DNA from: Defluviitaleaceae bacterium
Lineage (GTDB): Bacteria > Bacillota > Clostridia > Lachnospirales > WRAX01
Reading direction: 5' to 3'
DNA length: 7,220 nt
NCBI GenBank assembly: GCA_009784355.1
Contig: WRBU01000054.1
Coordinates: 1-7,220 of the forward strand
Under the pieces are notes generated by a model. That model was not told the DNA's origin. It did no database searches and saw only the letters and a program-made list of their open reading frames with translations. Below, one piece after another: positions 6,588 through 7,220 of the stretch. Each line of letters begins with the position of its first letter. The first letter of the stretch is position 1. The position numbers and the translations under genes are program-made.

Positions 6588-7220
6588 TGCTAACGCCTCC
6601 CTTCGTCAAGTGTGCCCTTATATCTCCGACTAGATATAAAGAACCCGTTATCAAAATCAGTCCGTCTTTTGGGGTTATTTTCTCTGCTAATTCAAATGCG
6701 TCCACGCAGTTGTCCTCAACAAATGTTTGTTTTTTGGTATCCTTTAATAAATCCATTAGATTTTGCGGGTCTGTTGCCCTAAAATCGTAATGGGGTTTGG
6801 TAAAAATCACATTTTCAGCTGGCAGGGCGAGTGTATTAACAATTTTATCCAATTCTTTGTCATTCATCATTCCCATAATAACGGTGATTTTTTTATCTGC
6901 AAAAAGCTCTCTCATATTTTGCGCGCAAGCCTCCGCCCCTTGCAAGTTATGCGCACCTTCAAGAATTATAGTTGGATTTTCGCTCATAATCTCCATGCGT
7001 CCCATGTGGCGGGCTTTTGACAGCCCGTTGCGGACATGCGTGTCATCTAAAATAATGCCTAAATCTCGCAGTGCATTACATGCCGTCATTACAACTTGGG
7101 CATTTTTGAGCTGATGCTGCCCTAGAAGTCCAATTTCCATTCCGTCAAGGCAAATATTTTTGCTTTGATAAATTTTTGCATTTTTTTCAACAGAAATTTC
7201 CCTAAATACATCCTGCACCG
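6580..7220 (-). CDS. folC: Folylpolyglutamate synthase / dihydrofolate synthase, C-terminal half (cut by the window edge)
   Basis: FolC is an ATP-dependent cytoplasmic ligase that joins glutamate to dihydropteroate and/or adds glutamates to reduced folates. The visible 213 codons are about half of a usual FolC (roughly 430 residues); the N-terminal ATP-binding part lies beyond the right edge. Family marks, numbered from the codon at 7218, are LLGQHQLKNA (31-40), the Mur-ligase C-terminal entry GRMEIM (73-78), the EGAHN block (87-91) and TGSLYLVGDIR (191-201) near the end. GTG at 7218 is an internal Val, not a start. The usual DGAHNP reads EGAHNL here, a conservative Asp-to-Glu change plus Pro-to-Leu in a conserved block. 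The gene leads a tight leftward cluster, overlapping the 52-residue gene by 8 nt. Confidence 0.95.
   Translation of the reverse strand, partial: VQDVFREISVEKNAKIYQSKNICLDGMEIGLLGQHQLKNAQVVMTACNALRDLGIILDDTHVRNGLSKARHMGRMEIMSENPTIILEGAHNLQGAEACAQNMRELFADKKITVIMGMMNDKELDKIVNTLALPAENVIFTKPHYDFRATDPQNLMDLLKDTKKQTFVEDNCVDAFELAEKITPKDGLILITGSLYLVGDIRAHLTKGGVSND
6596..6600 (-). promoter_or_regulatory. Ribosome binding site of the 52-residue gene, inside folC
   Basis: Minus-strand GGAGG lies 8 nt before the ATG at 6587, within the last codons of folC. It is the main support for translation of the small gene. Confidence 0.8.

Noticed and set aside
6294..6633. Plus-strand open frames over the TPR gene start and the 52-residue gene
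   Set aside because: The minus strand here has two coupled starts with ribosome binding sites; the plus-strand products are Phe/Ser-rich shadows.
6797..7114. 105-codon plus-strand open frame inside folC
   Set aside because: It is antisense to conserved FolC motifs and encodes no recognisable domain.
1..7220. CRISPR arrays, tRNA or rRNA genes, insertion sequences, attachment sites, phage or defence genes
   Set aside because: No direct repeat-spacer pattern, cloverleaf-like sequence, transposase motif or terminal inverted repeats were seen; all long stretches are explained by the genes listed.

Overview
The window looks like chromosomal DNA from a low-GC Firmicute, most likely a member of the Clostridia. 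This is inferred from the AT-rich sequence, strong GGAGG-type ribosome binding sites, tight gene overlaps, intrinsic terminators with T-tracts, and the protein families present. The exact taxon cannot be read from the sequence.

Layout. Bases 1-60 hold the last 19 codons of an unidentified rightward gene, followed by an intrinsic terminator (67-92). A rightward two-gene operon follows (193-4549). Its first gene encodes a four-helix membrane protein built of two tandem TM-sensor-TM units with no output domain. It overlaps by 8 nt a 1027-residue hybrid histidine kinase with TM-sensor-TM, HAMP-like linker, PAS, HisKA, HATPase, REC and HPt modules. A hairpin at 4548-4592 ends this operon and serves the convergent leftward genes as well.

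The right half is a leftward cluster, read from the right edge: the C-terminal half of folC (folylpolyglutamate/dihydrofolate synthase, cut by the window end), a 52-residue acidic protein overlapping its neighbours on both sides (6429-6587), a membrane protein with a zinc ribbon and TPRs on both sides of one TM segment (5008-6432), and a small DUF4870-type membrane protein (4593-4940), which may also have its own promoter.

How the genes work together. The rightward pair probably forms one membrane signalling unit: the duplicated sensor would sense or scaffold, and the kinase would run a His-Asp-His phosphorelay. No DNA-binding response regulator lies in the window, so the final target is elsewhere. 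The first three leftward genes are translationally coupled (8-nt and 4-nt overlaps). Their link to folate metabolism is probably positional only. The most unusual items are the duplicated sensor without an output domain and the coupled 52-residue gene.
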